Source: Pseudoxanthomonas sp. Root630 (GTDB taxonomy: Bacteria; Pseudomonadota; Gammaproteobacteria; Xanthomonadales; Xanthomonadaceae). From it: a stretch of 64,000 nt of DNA. Shown piece by piece: positions 45,443 through 57,483 of this stretch. The notes under the pieces are model-generated. The model did no database searches. It had not been told where the DNA came from and saw only the letters and a program-made list of their open reading frames with translations. The stretch's first letter is position 1; each line of letters opens with the position of its first letter. The stretch covers positions 373,270 to 437,269 of the forward strand of contig NZ_LMGY01000001.1 of assembly GCF_001427585.1 (NCBI RefSeq), given 5' to 3'. The translations under genes were made by a program, and so were the position numbers.

Positions 45443-46114
45443 TCAGCGATCCCCTGCGCGGGTGAAGGGCATCGCGTCGGGCGCCACGGCGCCGCCGGAG
45501 ATGATGAAGCTCATCGCCTGGTCCACCGTCCAATCGGTCGGCGTGAGCAGCTCGACCGGCACGATTTCCAGGTAGCCGGAGGTGGGATTCGGCGTGGTGG
45601 GAACGTAGACCGCGGCCAGTTCGCGACCGCTGCCTTCCTCGCGCATCACGCGGGTGACGAGGCCGACCGATTTCATGTCCCGGTGAGGGAAGTCGATCAG
45701 CACCACGCGCTGCGTGCTGCCGGGCTTGGTCTCCAGCATGTCCAGCAGCTTGCGTGCGCTGGTATAGATGACGTTGGCCAGCGGCACCCGCGCGATCAGC
45801 GCCTCGAACCAGCGCAGCAGCCGTTGCCCGACGACGCGGCGCGTCAGCGCGCCAACCGCCAGGATCACGAACAGCGTGGCGACCATCGCGATCGTGTTCT
45901 GCACCCACAGGCCGTTGAACCAGCCCAGCGACTGCGGGAACGTCGCCGCGATGCGGTGCGACAGCGGCTCCACCCACGGCTTGCTGATGTCCGACAGGAG
46001 GACGAAGACGAACTTGATGACGACCCAGGTCAGCCAGATAGGCAGCAGGGTCAGCAGGCCGGTGATGAAGAGTTTCTGCACCGAGGCGCGGTGCGGGGGA
46101 TGGTCGGGGGGCAT
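45443..46114 (-). CDS. DUF502 membrane protein
   Basis: A 223-residue membrane protein. Two membrane segments occur in the N-terminal half, the first in KLFITGLLTLLPIWLTWVV. The soluble C-terminal domain has YPHRDMKSVG-like and VYVPTTPNPTSGYLEIVP motifs that define DUF502. No function is known. It heads the operon with the queuosine transporter. Confidence 0.88.
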   Translation of the reverse strand: MPPDHPPHRASVQKLFITGLLTLLPIWLTWVVIKFVFVLLSDISKPWVEPLSHRIAATFPQSLGWFNGLWVQNTIAMVATLFVILAVGALTRRVVGQRLLRWFEALIARVPLANVIYTSARKLLDMLETKPGSTQRVVLIDFPHRDMKSVGLVTRVMREEGSGRELAAVYVPTTPNPTSGYLEIVPVELLTPTDWTVDQAMSFIISGGAVAPDAMPFTRAGDR

Positions 46115-46186
46115 GCGTCTATTGTAGGCCGCCGCGAGGCTGCGGCTGTAGCGCCATCGATGGAACGCCGTGGCGCCGTCCAGGGC

Positions 46187-46651
46187 TCAGCCGGCTGCCG
46201 TCCGCGCCTCGGGCTTCAGGCGCACGTAGATCTGCTTGCGCACGCGCGCGACGACTTCGTTCTGGGCGTTGAAGACGTCCGCGGGCATCCAGCGCAGGTG
46301 CTTCTGTCCGTTGGCCGCTTCGGCACGGATCTCCTGCAGTACGCGCTCGTCCAGGCGGAATTCGGCGTGCAGCGTGCCCTTGCCGGGCTTCACGAATTCG
46401 ATCTCGGCGGCCTTGTCCCAGACGTAGTAATCCGGTCCCAGGCGCTCCTTGGCCAGGATCATCCAGAACGGATCGGTCATGGCGAACAGGCTGCCGCCGA
46501 AATGCGTGCCCACGTAGTTGCGATTCCAGGGCCGCATGCGCAGTTCGACGCGCGCGAAACTCCAGTCGTGGGCCATTTCGGTGACGTGGATGCCGCTGAG
46601 CAGGAACGGCGGCCAGACGTTGAAGACGTGCCGCAGGGTAGTGGGTTTCAT
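46187..46651 (-). CDS. DUF4442 hot-dog-fold thioesterase-like protein
   Basis: A 154-residue cytoplasmic protein. The central helix segment NRNYVGTHFGGSLFAMTDP is typical of DUF4442 hot-dog proteins, which resemble acyl-CoA thioesterases. ATG 46651 is used because the product then matches the family start (KPTTLRHVFNVWPPF). Substrate unknown; it is close to cnoX but in a separate position. Confidence 0.8.
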   Translation of the reverse strand: MKPTTLRHVFNVWPPFLLSGIHVTEMAHDWSFARVELRMRPWNRNYVGTHFGGSLFAMTDPFWMILAKERLGPDYYVWDKAAEIEFVKPGKGTLHAEFRLDERVLQEIRAEAANGQKHLRWMPADVFNAQNEVVARVRKQIYVRLKPEARTAAG

Positions 46652-46694
46652 GGGTACTGCGCGTGCAAGGGGTCGGTACGATAGGTGTCGGCGA

Positions 46695-47549
46695 TCAGAA
46701 CAGCAGAGAGGACATTTTCCGGCGGTACTGGCTGACGAGGGCGTCATCCTCGATCACCCGAAACGCGTCGATCAGGCTCTTGCGGGCGAGCCCCTCCTCG
46801 TAGGTGCGATCGCGCTTCAGCATCTCGAGGAACTGCTCGAGCGCTGGTTCCGACTCGCCAGCGACCAGTGCATGCACGCCCAGCAGGTGGCGTGAGCGCA
46901 GGTCGTCCGGATCGGCCTGGACGGCATTCCGAAGGGCCTCGGGCGACGGCGCGTCCTTCAGCGCCGCCGCGAAGCCCAAGCGCGCGCGCGCCTTCACGGC
47001 GCGGTCGTCGGTCGCGAGATTGGCCGGCAACGCATCCAGCAGGCGCTCGGCCTCGGAGGCTTCGCCGGTCTTCAGCAGCGCGAGCACCAGGTCCAGCTTG
47101 AGCTCTTCCTTGTCGGGCTCGGCGCTGATGGCCTCGCGCAGCGCGGCGACCTGGGCCTGGGGATCCAGGGGTGCCAGTTCTTCCTCGATCGGGCCGCCCT
47201 CGGCCGGCACGACGCCGTGCGACGCGAGGAACTCGCGCAGCTGGCCTTCGGGCAGGGCGCCGGGAAAGCCATCCACGATCTGCCCGCCCTGGACCAGGAA
47301 GACCGTCGGGACGGAACGGATCTGGAAGGCGGCCGCGATCTGCTGCTCCTTGTCGACATCGACCTTGGCCAGCACGAAGGCGCCGTTGTACTCGCCGGCG
47401 AGCTTCTCGAGGATCGGCCCCAGGGTCTTGCACGGGCCGCACCACGTGGCCCAGAAATCCACCAGTACCGGCACGTCCAGCGATTTGCGCAGGACGTCGG
47501 CCTCGAAGGTCTCGGTGGTGGCGTCGAAAACGTGGGGCAGCTCGCTCAT
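46695..47549 (-). CDS. cnoX: Thioredoxin-like co-chaperone CnoX (YbbN)
   Basis: A 284-residue protein with an N-terminal thioredoxin domain (WCGPC, Cys37 and Cys40) and a C-terminal TPR-like domain of about 160 residues. In E. coli YbbN the active site is SxxC and the protein acts as a holdase for GroEL and DnaK under chlorine stress. Here the catalytic pair is intact, so it can also act as a disulphide oxidoreductase, as in Caulobacter-type CnoX. Confidence 0.92.
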   Translation of the reverse strand: MSELPHVFDATTETFEADVLRKSLDVPVLVDFWATWCGPCKTLGPILEKLAGEYNGAFVLAKVDVDKEQQIAAAFQIRSVPTVFLVQGGQIVDGFPGALPEGQLREFLASHGVVPAEGGPIEEELAPLDPQAQVAALREAISAEPDKEELKLDLVLALLKTGEASEAERLLDALPANLATDDRAVKARARLGFAAALKDAPSPEALRNAVQADPDDLRSRHLLGVHALVAGESEPALEQFLEMLKRDRTYEEGLARKSLIDAFRVIEDDALVSQYRRKMSSLLF

Positions 47550-47627
47550 CGGGCAGGTTCGTGGCTACGGGGAGTCGCGTTCACATGGTGGCGCGGGACG
47601 CAGGATACAAGGAGATGTAAAAAGCAC

Positions 47628-47665
47628 TTGACATGAGTTGGGTTGAATGTAATGTATAAATTACA
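47628..47665 (+). promoter_or_regulatory. Promoter with palindromic operator for the XRE membrane module
   Basis: TTGACA (47628-47633) is a perfect -35. TGTAAT-GTATAA-ATTACA (47648-47665) is an inverted repeat with 6-bp arms, covering the expected -10 position (TAATGT at a 16-nt spacing, or TATAAA further away). An operator overlapping the -10 suggests repression by the XRE protein encoded two genes downstream. Confidence 0.6.
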
Positions 47666-47688
47666 TATTGTGCGGTGGAGGATACGTC

Positions 47689-48327
47689 ATGGCATGGCGG
47701 CGTGGGGGATGGCTGGGATTGCTGGTGGTGGGGCTACTTGCGTTCTGGGCCCTGCTGGCGGGTCCGTCGACCCTGATGGGGTTCGACCTGGGCAAGGCGG
47801 GCACCGCGACGCTGGTGCTGGTGGCATGGGCCGCGCTGTACGCCATCTCGCGGATGCCGCAGGGCGAAGCCGAGCGCGGACTGTCGCCGGGCGAATGGCG
47901 GGCCTGGATCGGCGTGGCGTTCATGCTGGCGGCGACGGGCTACTTCCTCGCCCACGCGGATGTCTTCTCCGCTGCGCCCTTGCGGGAAAACCCGGATGCC
48001 TCGGCGGTGGGCCGGAACCTAGTGCTGTTGCTGGTGGCGTGGAGCGTGCTGTCCGGCGTGCTCGGCGCGCGCTGGAAGGGGCGCGTGCAGGAAGACGAGC
48101 GTGATCGCGACATCGAAAAGCAGGCCGCCGGCTGGGGGCGGGGTGCGCTGATCGCCTGCATCATCGGACTGGCGCTGATGCTGGCCTTCTCGCCGGTCGA
48201 GCGCCTGGCATGGGCGACCCCTTTCATGATCGCGAACCTGCTGGTGTTCGCGCTGATGTGGGGCTGGCTGTGCGAGTACGTCGCGACGGCGGTGATGTAC
48301 TGGCGCGACCGGCGGGGGACCGCATGA
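47689..48327 (+). CDS. Membrane protein of an XRE-regulated module
   Basis: A 212-residue protein with about six hydrophobic segments (for example [46 protein letters not shown]). The acidic loop [13 protein letters not shown] between segments four and five is like those of DUF2178-type proteins, which typically sit next to small XRE regulators. ATG 47689 has GGAGGA upstream. Its stop overlaps the XRE start (ATGA). Function unknown. Confidence 0.7.
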   Translation: MAWRRGGWLGLLVVGLLAFWALLAGPSTLMGFDLGKAGTATLVLVAWAALYAISRMPQGEAERGLSPGEWRAWIGVAFMLAATGYFLAHADVFSAAPLRENPDASAVGRNLVLLLVAWSVLSGVLGARWKGRVQEDERDRDIEKQAAGWGRGALIACIIGLALMLAFSPVERLAWATPFMIANLLVFALMWGWLCEYVATAVMYWRDRRGTA

Positions 48328-48539
48328 CCGGCACGCCCGTCGCCAACGACATCCGTCGCCTGCGTTTCGAACGGGGCGAAATGACCCAGCAGGCCCTCGC
48401 CGATGCCTGCGGGGTGACCCGGCAGACCATCATCGCGCTGGAGGCCGGGCGCTATGCGCCGTCGTTGGAGCTGGCGTTCCGCATTGCGCGGGCATTCGGT
48501 GTGGGGATCGAGCAGGTGTTCCGGTGGGAGGAAGCATGA
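48324..48539 (+). CDS. Small XRE-family regulator
   Basis: A 71-residue protein that is almost entirely one Cro/CI helix-turn-helix domain ([37 protein letters not shown]). It matches the small stand-alone YgzD/YozG-type regulators that accompany membrane proteins. It overlaps both neighbours by 4 bp and probably controls the palindromic promoter upstream of the module. Confidence 0.9.
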   Translation: MTGTPVANDIRRLRFERGEMTQQALADACGVTRQTIIALEAGRYAPSLELAFRIARAFGVGIEQVFRWEEA

Positions 48540-49120
48540 GCAGGGCATGGCGATGGAGCGGACTTTCGGCGGCAATCGTGTTTGCCGCGGCGGTGTGCGG
48601 TTTCGGAATGGCGCTGTCCGGCTACTCGCAGGTCTGGCACCCGGTCGCGGTCCTTGGCGCGAAAGGCGTGCCGCACGCGCTCGGCTTCAATCTGCTCGGC
48701 TTCATGCTGACCGGCGCGCTCGCCGCCCTCGTGGCGCTGGACCTGCGCCATCGGCTGCCTGCCGGCACAGGGTGGCCTGCCCGCGTGGGCGCGCAGTTCC
48801 TGCTGCTGTCCGCATTGGGTTTCATCGGCCTGGGCGTGTTGCCGCTGGATCCCGGCGACCTGCACAACCACGCCAGCAGCCTGCATGCGACGGCGTGGCT
48901 GCTGTGGTGGGTGGCGTTCGTGCCCGGCGCAGTGCTGTTCGCCTTCGGCATGCGTGGGCGGACCGGGTGGCGTCCCGCCGTGACGGCGAGCGTGATCGCC
49001 GCCGTGATCGTGCTGTTCAGTGCGCTGATCGCGGTCGCGTTGATGCCGGCAGGCATCGCGCAGCGGCTGGGTTATGCCGCGTGGCTGCTGTGGATGTGCG
49101 TGGCGGCCTGGAGACGGTAG
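48536..49120 (+). CDS. DUF998 membrane protein
   Basis: A 194-residue protein with six predicted membrane segments and the DUF998-type [16 protein letters not shown] and [11 protein letters not shown] loops, the latter with histidines in a periplasmic-facing position. Third gene of the module, starting at ATG 48536 within the XRE stop. No function is known. Confidence 0.78.
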   Translation: MSRAWRWSGLSAAIVFAAAVCGFGMALSGYSQVWHPVAVLGAKGVPHALGFNLLGFMLTGALAALVALDLRHRLPAGTGWPARVGAQFLLLSALGFIGLGVLPLDPGDLHNHASSLHATAWLLWWVAFVPGAVLFAFGMRGRTGWRPAVTASVIAAVIVLFSALIAVALMPAGIAQRLGYAAWLLWMCVAAWRR

Positions 49121-49144
49121 TCCGCTGCCAGGCCGTGCGACCGC

Positions 49145-50446
49145 TCACGGCTGGCGATAGACCTTGCCGTCCTTCATCACGAAATCGACCTTCAGCACGG
49201 CGTTGATGTCGTCCACCGGATTGCCCGGCACGGCGACGATGTCCGCGCGCTTGCCGGCTTCGATCACGCCCTGGTCGTCCACGCCCAGCACCTCTGCCGC
49301 GCGGATGGTCGCCGCCTGCAGCGCGTAGGCGGCAGGCATGCCTGCTTCGACCATGTAGACGAACTCGCGCGCGTTGTCGCCGTGCGGCCCCACGCCCATG
49401 TCGGTGCCGAAGGCGATCTTCACGCCGTTGCGGTAGGCCTTGCCGGCGGTTTCCTGGATCAGCGCGCCAATGCGTTGCGCCTTCGGCCGCACCACGGCGG
49501 GGAAATAGCCGTCGATCTTCGCCTTCTCGGCGACGAAGCGGCCGGCCGAGATCGTGGGCACGTACCAGGTGCCGTGCTGCTTCATCAGCCGCATCACCTC
49601 GTCGTCCATGTAGGTGCCATGTTCGATGCTGGTGACGCCGCCGAGGATGGCGCGCTTCATGCCCTCCTTGCCGTGCGCATGCGCCGCGACGCGGAAGCCG
49701 TAGTCGCGCGCGGTGTCGACGATGGCCTTCACCTCCTCGACGGTGAACTGCGGCGCGTCGCCGGACTTGGCGTAGCTCAGCACGCCGCCGGTGGCGGTGA
49801 TCTTGATGACGTCGCTGCCGTCCTTGTAGCGCTGGCGCACGGCCTGGCGTGCGTCGTCGATCGAGTTGATGACGCCTTCGGTCGGGCCGGGCGGGCCCAT
49901 CAGGTGTGCCAGATGGGTGTTGAAGCCGTTGGTGGGGTCGGCATGGCCGCCGGTGGTGGCGATCGACGTGCCCGCGGCGAAGATGCGCGGGCCCTTCACC
50001 GTGCCCTGGTTCACGGCGTCGCGCAGATGCAGCGTCACCTCACCCCCGAGGTCGCGCACGCTGGTGAAGCCGGCCATCAGGGTCTTTTCGGCGTAGCCCA
50101 CCGAGCGATAGGCGAAATCCACCGGATCCAGGCGGAAGCCCTCCGAATAGCTCTGCGGGCTGGATTCGCCGTCCAGATGGACGTGCAGGTCGGTCCAGCC
50201 CGGTGTGCAGGTGTGATCCGCCAGGACGATCGATTCGGCATCGGCCAGCTTGGCGCGGCCGGGAATGACATCGGCGATCCGGCCGTCGCGGACCAGGATG
50301 GTGTGCTCGCCCAGCACCTTGCCGCTGCGGGCGTCGAACACCCGTTCGCAATGCAGGGCCAGCGTCGCGGGCGCGGCGGCGATGGCGGACAGGCTGGCCG
50401 ACAAGCCGCAGGCGGCCACGGCGAGGGCAAGGACGGTTCTGTTCAT
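49145..50446 (-). CDS. Exported amidohydrolase (Xaa-Pro/Xaa-Arg dipeptidase-like)
   Basis: A 433-residue exported metal-dependent hydrolase. After the signal peptide come the superfamily ligands in order: DLHVHLDG (two His), VIKITATGG (bridging Lys), AAHAHG, SIEHGTY and GTDMG (catalytic Asp). Overall layout is like the Caulobacter/Sgx9260 carboxypeptidases that remove amino acids from dipeptides. Convergent with the DUF998 gene, with 24 bp between stops. Confidence 0.88.
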   Translation of the reverse strand: MNRTVLALAVAACGLSASLSAIAAAPATLALHCERVFDARSGKVLGEHTILVRDGRIADVIPGRAKLADAESIVLADHTCTPGWTDLHVHLDGESSPQSYSEGFRLDPVDFAYRSVGYAEKTLMAGFTSVRDLGGEVTLHLRDAVNQGTVKGPRIFAAGTSIATTGGHADPTNGFNTHLAHLMGPPGPTEGVINSIDDARQAVRQRYKDGSDVIKITATGGVLSYAKSGDAPQFTVEEVKAIVDTARDYGFRVAAHAHGKEGMKRAILGGVTSIEHGTYMDDEVMRLMKQHGTWYVPTISAGRFVAEKAKIDGYFPAVVRPKAQRIGALIQETAGKAYRNGVKIAFGTDMGVGPHGDNAREFVYMVEAGMPAAYALQAATIRAAEVLGVDDQGVIEAGKRADIVAVPGNPVDDINAVLKVDFVMKDGKVYRQP

Positions 50447-50535
50447 CTGGAATCCCCGGTTTCGACCCCCCTCATGCTAACCGGTGCCATGGCGGGCCAT
50501 GGTGCGCTGCGGTACCCTTGGCGGCTTTGCCGTAG

Positions 50536-53187
<2,652 letters not shown>

Positions 53188-53277
53188 GGACGGGCGCCGG
53201 CGGCGCCTTGCCTCCGTGTTCACCTGCGGGCGGGCTACGCTATTGCCGCCCATGACGGCCTCGTCCAGACTTCGCCC

Positions 53278-53826
53278 ATGACCCGATTCCGCCTGCCGTT
53301 GCTCCTCGCCGCCCTGGTCCTGCTCGCCGGTTGCGGCTTCCACCTGCGCAACCAGATCGCGCTGCCAGCAGACCTGGGGCCGGTCAGGGTGGTGGGCGCT
53401 TCGACGTCCTACAGTCCGTTGGTCACCAGTCTCTCGCGCGGCCTGCAGGCCGCCGGCGCCACGCTGGCAGCTCAGATCGGCGAGGAACAGGACGCGACCG
53501 CGGCGGATGAGCAGGTGGCTACGTTGCGCATCCTGTCCGAGCGTTGGGGCGACCTGCCCATCGCCGTGGACCAGTTCGGCCGTGCGCAGGAGTTCAGCCT
53601 GCGCTACGCGGTGGTATTCGCTTTCAGCAAGGCCGACGGCACCGACCTGGTGCCGCAGCAGGTGGTCGAACTGTCGCGCGACTACGTGTCGCCGCCACAG
53701 GACGCGACCGGCACGACCACCGAACGCGAAGTGCTGGCGGAAGAACTCCGGCGCGAGATGGCGGCGTCGATCCTGCGCCGCGTGGACGGCGTGGTGCGTT
53801 CCGGTCCGGTGACCGCGGCGCCCTGA
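53278..53826 (+). CDS. lptE: LPS-assembly lipoprotein LptE
   Basis: A 182-residue outer-membrane lipoprotein (lipobox LLAGC, cysteine 19) that plugs and assembles LptD for lipopolysaccharide insertion. The mature start GFHLRNQIALP is the family hallmark. It follows leuS and overlaps the holA start (TGATG). Confidence 0.95.
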   Translation: MTRFRLPLLLAALVLLAGCGFHLRNQIALPADLGPVRVVGASTSYSPLVTSLSRGLQAAGATLAAQIGEEQDATAADEQVATLRILSERWGDLPIAVDQFGRAQEFSLRYAVVFAFSKADGTDLVPQQVVELSRDYVSPPQDATGTTTEREVLAEELRREMAASILRRVDGVVRSGPVTAAP

Positions 53827-54860
53827 TGGAACTCAAGCCGGAACAGCTGGCCGCGCGTGGCGCGTCCGAGCCGTTGCATCCGGTCTACCTGATCGCGGGT
53901 CCCGAGATCCTGCGCGTGCTGGAAGCCGCCGACGCCGTGCGCGCGCAAGCGAGGGCGCAGGGCATCGGCGAGCGCGAGGTGTTCGATGCCGACGGTCGCG
54001 ACTTCGACTGGGGCCAGCTCGATGCGAGCTTCAACGCACCCAGTCTGTTCAGTGCGCGCCGGCTGGTGGAAGTGCGCCTGCCGGGCGGCAAGCCAGGCAA
54101 GGAGGGCGCCGAGGTCATCAGCGCCTTCTGCGCGAACCCGCCGCCGGATGTGGTGCTGCTGATCACGGCGGGCGAATGGGGCAAGGCCTACCAGGGCAAG
54201 TGGAGCGATGCCATCGCCCGCATCGGCGTGGTCGCGGTGGCGTGGGCCATCAAGCCGCACGAGCTGCCGGGCTGGATCGAGAGTCGCCTGCGCAGCAAGG
54301 GCCTGCGTGCCGATCGCGACGCCGTGCAACTGCTGGCCGAACGCGTCGAGGGCAACCTGCTAGCGGCCGCGCAGGAGATCGACAAGCTGGCGCTCCTCAG
54401 CGACGGACAGCCGCTGGATGCCGGCCGCATGGAGGCGCTGGTCGCCAATGCCGCGCGCTACGACGTGTTCCGCCTGACCGACGCCGTGTTGGCCGGGCAG
54501 GGCGCACAGGTGTCGCGCATCCTCGCCGGCCTGCGCGCCGAGGGCGACGTGGTCGCCGGCCTGATGCCGATGATCGTCAAGGAACTGCTGCGTACCGCCT
54601 CGCTGGCGCGCGTGCAGGCCGGTGGCGGCAATCTCGCGGCCGAAATGAAGGCGCAGGGCATCTGGGAAGCGAAACAGGCGCCGTTCAAGCGCGCGCTGCA
54701 GCGGCATGCCTCGCCCGCACGCTGGGACCGCTTCGTCGCCGAAGCCTCGAAGATCGACCGCACCGCGAAGGGTCGCGGCGACGGCGATGCCTGGGTGGCG
54801 CTGGAGCGCCTGTTGCTGGCCATCGCCGAGGCCAAGGCCGTGCGCCTGCTGGTGGCCTGA
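53826..54860 (+). CDS. holA: DNA polymerase III subunit delta
   Basis: A 344-residue clamp-loader subunit that opens the beta sliding clamp. Family motifs include YLIAGPEILRV, FNAPSLFSARRLVEVR, ERVEGNLLAAAQEIDKL and the C-terminal ALERLLLAIAEAK helix. ATG 53826 shares its A with the TGA of lptE, so the genes are coupled. Confidence 0.95.
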   Translation: MELKPEQLAARGASEPLHPVYLIAGPEILRVLEAADAVRAQARAQGIGEREVFDADGRDFDWGQLDASFNAPSLFSARRLVEVRLPGGKPGKEGAEVISAFCANPPPDVVLLITAGEWGKAYQGKWSDAIARIGVVAVAWAIKPHELPGWIESRLRSKGLRADRDAVQLLAERVEGNLLAAAQEIDKLALLSDGQPLDAGRMEALVANAARYDVFRLTDAVLAGQGAQVSRILAGLRAEGDVVAGLMPMIVKELLRTASLARVQAGGGNLAAEMKAQGIWEAKQAPFKRALQRHASPARWDRFVAEASKIDRTAKGRGDGDAWVALERLLLAIAEAKAVRLLVA

Positions 54861-54872
54861 CGGGCGCGCGGG

Positions 54873-55550
54873 ATGCTGCAGCTCTTCTACGGCGGCACGT
54901 TCGACCCCATCCACAACGGACACCTGGCCATCGCGCGCGCCGCGCGGGATGAACTGAGCGTGCCGGTGCGCCTGATGCCCGCCGCGGACCCGCCGCACCG
55001 GGCCCCGCCGGGCGCGAGCGCCGTGCAGCGCGCGCGACTGCTCGACCTCGCGGTGCAGGACGAAGCCGGCCTGCGCGTGGATCGTCGTGAACTCCTCCGG
55101 GCCGAACGCCTGCCGGAAGCCCGCTCCTACACCATCGACACGCTGCGCGAACTGCGCGCCGAGTCGGGGGACGCCGTGCCGCTGGCCTTGTTGATCGGGG
55201 CCGACAGCCTGCTCGGGTTGCCCACGTGGCGGGAGTGGCGGACGTTGTTCGGGCTCACCCATTTCATCGTCGCCGACCGGCCGGGAAGTCCGTTGGATGT
55301 GGATCTGCCGGGCGAGCTGGCCGACGTGCTGGCGTCGCGCTGGACGTCCTCGCCTGAGGTGCTGGGCGACGTACCCGCCGGGTTGGTCTACCGGCTGAGC
55401 CACCCGCTGCAACCCGAATCGGCCACCGAAATCCGGCGCCGGATCGCGGCGGGGCAGGCCTGGCGGCACCTCGTGCCCGCGCGCGTGGCGGAGGCCATCG
55501 CCGACGAAAGGCTCTACCTTGGCCAGGCGGCCGGGCCCGGTCCGCTATAA
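54873..55550 (+). CDS. nadD: Nicotinate-nucleotide adenylyltransferase
   Basis: A 225-residue NAD-synthesis enzyme forming deamido-NAD from nicotinate mononucleotide and ATP. It has the nucleotidyltransferase start [27 protein letters not shown] and the C-terminal SATEIRRRI motif. Starts 12 bp after holA. Confidence 0.97.
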   Translation: MLQLFYGGTFDPIHNGHLAIARAARDELSVPVRLMPAADPPHRAPPGASAVQRARLLDLAVQDEAGLRVDRRELLRAERLPEARSYTIDTLRELRAESGDAVPLALLIGADSLLGLPTWREWRTLFGLTHFIVADRPGSPLDVDLPGELADVLASRWTSSPEVLGDVPAGLVYRLSHPLQPESATEIRRRIAAGQAWRHLVPARVAEAIADERLYLGQAAGPGPL

Positions 55551-55581
55551 TCGCGGCCGTACCTCCGGAGCCACCAAGCCT

Positions 55582-55998
55582 TTGTCCAGCCAAGCCCACG
55601 TCATCAAGACCCGCCTGCCCAGCCCGCCCCCGGCCCTGCCGGATCTGCTCGCCACGGTGCACGCCGCGGTCCAGGAGCTGAAAGCCAAGGATGTCGTTGA
55701 GATCGACGTGCGCGGCAAGTCCAGCGTCGCCGATTACCTCGTCATCGCTTCCGGCACGTCGACGCGCCATGTGAAGTCGATCGCCGACGAGGTGGTGAAG
55801 TTCGCCAAGAAACTGGATGTCATGCCGCTGGGCGTGGAAGGCGAGCGCGAGGCCGAATGGGTGCTCGTGGACCTGGGCGACGTCATCGTCCACGTCATGC
55901 TGCCCCGCGTGCGCGAGTTCTACGCGCTGGAGCGCCTGTGGACGGTCGGCGACCAGCCGCCGGAAGACGTCGAGACCGCCGACGAATCGCGTCTCTGA
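55582..55998 (+). CDS. rsfS: Ribosomal silencing factor RsfS
   Basis: A 138-residue factor that binds L14 and blocks subunit joining in slow growth. The core [44 protein letters not shown] region (seen about residues 27-65) and the C-terminal [18 protein letters not shown] segment are clear. The start is taken as TTG 55582, since no ATG is in frame nearby; CCGGAG lies 11 bases upstream. An acidic C-terminal tail follows. Confidence 0.93.
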   Translation: MSSQAHVIKTRLPSPPPALPDLLATVHAAVQELKAKDVVEIDVRGKSSVADYLVIASGTSTRHVKSIADEVVKFAKKLDVMPLGVEGEREAEWVLVDLGDVIVHVMLPRVREFYALERLWTVGDQPPEDVETADESRL

Positions 55999-56020
55999 CC
56001 GGTTCGACCGAACGTTGAAG

Positions 56021-56044
56021 CGAAGGCGCCCGAGGGCGCCTTCG
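56021..56044 (+). terminator. Hairpin between rsfS and rlmH
   Basis: CGAAGGCGCCC-GA-GGGCGCCTTCG, an 11-bp perfect stem followed by TCGTTTCC. The weak U-tract and the codirectional rlmH 29 bp later suggest partial termination or a processing site. Confidence 0.55.
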
Positions 56045-56073
56045 TCGTTTCCGGCGCCCGCTATCATGACGCC

Positions 56074-56544
56074 ATGAAATGTCGTCTCATCGCCACCGGC
56101 GAGCGCGCGCCCAGTTGGGTCGCCCAGGGATTCGCCGAATACCAGAAGCGGTTGTCGCACTGGCTCCCGTTCGAGCTGGTCGAGATCGAGCCTGGCCTGC
56201 GTGGCAAGGGCCGCGATCCGCAACGCGCGATCGAGGACGAAGGCAAGCGCGTGCTCGCAGCGCTGCCGAAGAACGCCCACATCGTCGCGCTGGAAGTCAC
56301 CGGGAAGCCTTATTCGTCGGAACAGCTCGCGCAGCGGCTGGAGCACTGGCGCACACTGGGGCGCGATATCGCGCTGTTGATCGGCGGGCCGGAAGGCCAT
56401 GCGCCCGATGTGGTCGCCGCGGCGCACGAGAAATGGTCGCTCAGTCCGCTGACGCTGCCGCACATGCTGGTGCGGCTAGTGGTGGCCGAACAGGTCTACC
56501 GCGCGGCGGCGATGCTGGCGAACCATCCCTATCACCGCGCCTGA
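56074..56544 (+). CDS. rlmH: 23S rRNA pseudouridine-1915 N3-methyltransferase RlmH
   Basis: A 156-residue SPOUT methyltransferase modifying helix 69 of 23S rRNA. KCRLIATGERAPSWV, VALEVTGKPYSSEQLA, LLIGGPEGHAPDV and LPHMLVRLVVAEQVYRA match the family along the whole length. The C-terminal HPYHR contributes to the active site. Confidence 0.97.
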   Translation: MKCRLIATGERAPSWVAQGFAEYQKRLSHWLPFELVEIEPGLRGKGRDPQRAIEDEGKRVLAALPKNAHIVALEVTGKPYSSEQLAQRLEHWRTLGRDIALLIGGPEGHAPDVVAAAHEKWSLSPLTLPHMLVRLVVAEQVYRAAAMLANHPYHRA

Positions 56545-56572
56545 TGCGGTGGTGCATTGTGGGAACCCCAAG

Positions 56573-56600
56573 AAAAAGTCCGCCTTCCGGCGGGCTTTTT
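56573..56600. terminator. Bidirectional terminator between rlmH and tonB-like gene
   Basis: AAAAAGTCCGCC-TTCC-GGCGGGCTTTTT with one T/G mismatch inside the stem, U-tracts on both strands. Ends rlmH and the convergent TonB gene. Confidence 0.85.
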
Positions 56601-56617
56601 CCTTCATGCGCGAAGGA

Positions 56618-57274
56618 TCACTGCAGGCTGAAGGCGATCGGTACCAGACCGTAAGCCTGCACCGCCTGCCCGTTCTGCATGGCCGGCTTGAAGCGCCAGG
56701 TCTTCAGCACGTGCTGGAGCGCCGCTTTGTCCAGGTTGCGGTTGCCGCTGCTGCTCTCCACGGTCACGCTGACCGGCGCTCCATCGACATCGACCAGCAC
56801 GCGCAGCATCACCGTGCCCTGCACGCCGTTGCGCAACTCGTTGCTTGGATACCGCGGCGAGGTGGCGCGGACGTATTCCAGCGTCGCCGAAGGCAGCGGA
56901 CCGCTCACGACCGGGCCGGTGATGTCACCGGCGTCGACCACGGACTGCTCGACGACCGGTTCGCTGCCGCCTTCGACGATCACGGAGGTATCGACCGTCG
57001 GGGTGATCGTGGTGGGCGTCGGCGTGGTCACCGGCTGCGGCTCGACGTGCTTGATGACCTGCTGCTCCTTGATCTCGACGATCTCAGGCGGCGGATCTTT
57101 CTGGATCCAGCGGACCTCGATCTTGGGTTTGACGACCGGTTGCAGCTGCGGCGCGGCCATGGGCGCGAGCAGCATCAGGAGGGCGACGGCGTGGACCGCG
57201 ATGGCGGCCGCGATGGCGGCGATGCGGCCGATGTCGATGCGGGTGTCGGAACCGTGGGGTAGTGCGCGAACCAT
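56618..57274 (-). CDS. TonB-family energy transducer
   Basis: A 218-residue protein that passes inner-membrane proton-motive force to outer-membrane receptors. One membrane segment (about 20-42), a Pro/Glu/Val-rich periplasmic spacer, and a C-terminal TonB domain (about 130-218: YPSNELRNGVQGTVMLRV, LDKAALQHVLKTWRFKPA). ATG 57274 has AGGAGG six bases upstream. No exbB or exbD lies next to it, so it is a stand-alone TonB; it could energise the receptor at 5.3-7.7 kb, but this is only a possibility. The 209-bp upstream region shows no clear promoter. Confidence 0.92.
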   Translation of the reverse strand: MVRALPHGSDTRIDIGRIAAIAAAIAVHAVALLMLLAPMAAPQLQPVVKPKIEVRWIQKDPPPEIVEIKEQQVIKHVEPQPVTTPTPTTITPTVDTSVIVEGGSEPVVEQSVVDAGDITGPVVSGPLPSATLEYVRATSPRYPSNELRNGVQGTVMLRVLVDVDGAPVSVTVESSSGNRNLDKAALQHVLKTWRFKPAMQNGQAVQAYGLVPIAFSLQ

Positions 57275-57438
57275 GATCCACCTCCTGAGGGCTGTGAACG
57301 GAACAACGCTCGGCCGCGAAGAGTGGGGTTGCAACGTCCCCGCGCCGCAAGCCCAGACTGTACTCCCCCGCACGTTGGCCGCAAGGGGGAAGGGCTTCGA
57401 CCTTGGGCGTAGACCGGGATGGTCAGCCAGCAACGAAA

Positions 57439-57460
57439 ACGGCGCCCCGGAGGGCGCCGT
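57439..57460 (-). terminator. Terminator after SIMPL-domain gene
   Basis: ACGGCGCCC-4 nt-GGGCGCCGT followed on the minus strand by TTTCG. It ends the SIMPL-domain gene before the tonB-like gene. Confidence 0.7.
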
Positions 57461-57483
57461 CTGCGGGTGCCGCGAGGCCGGCC

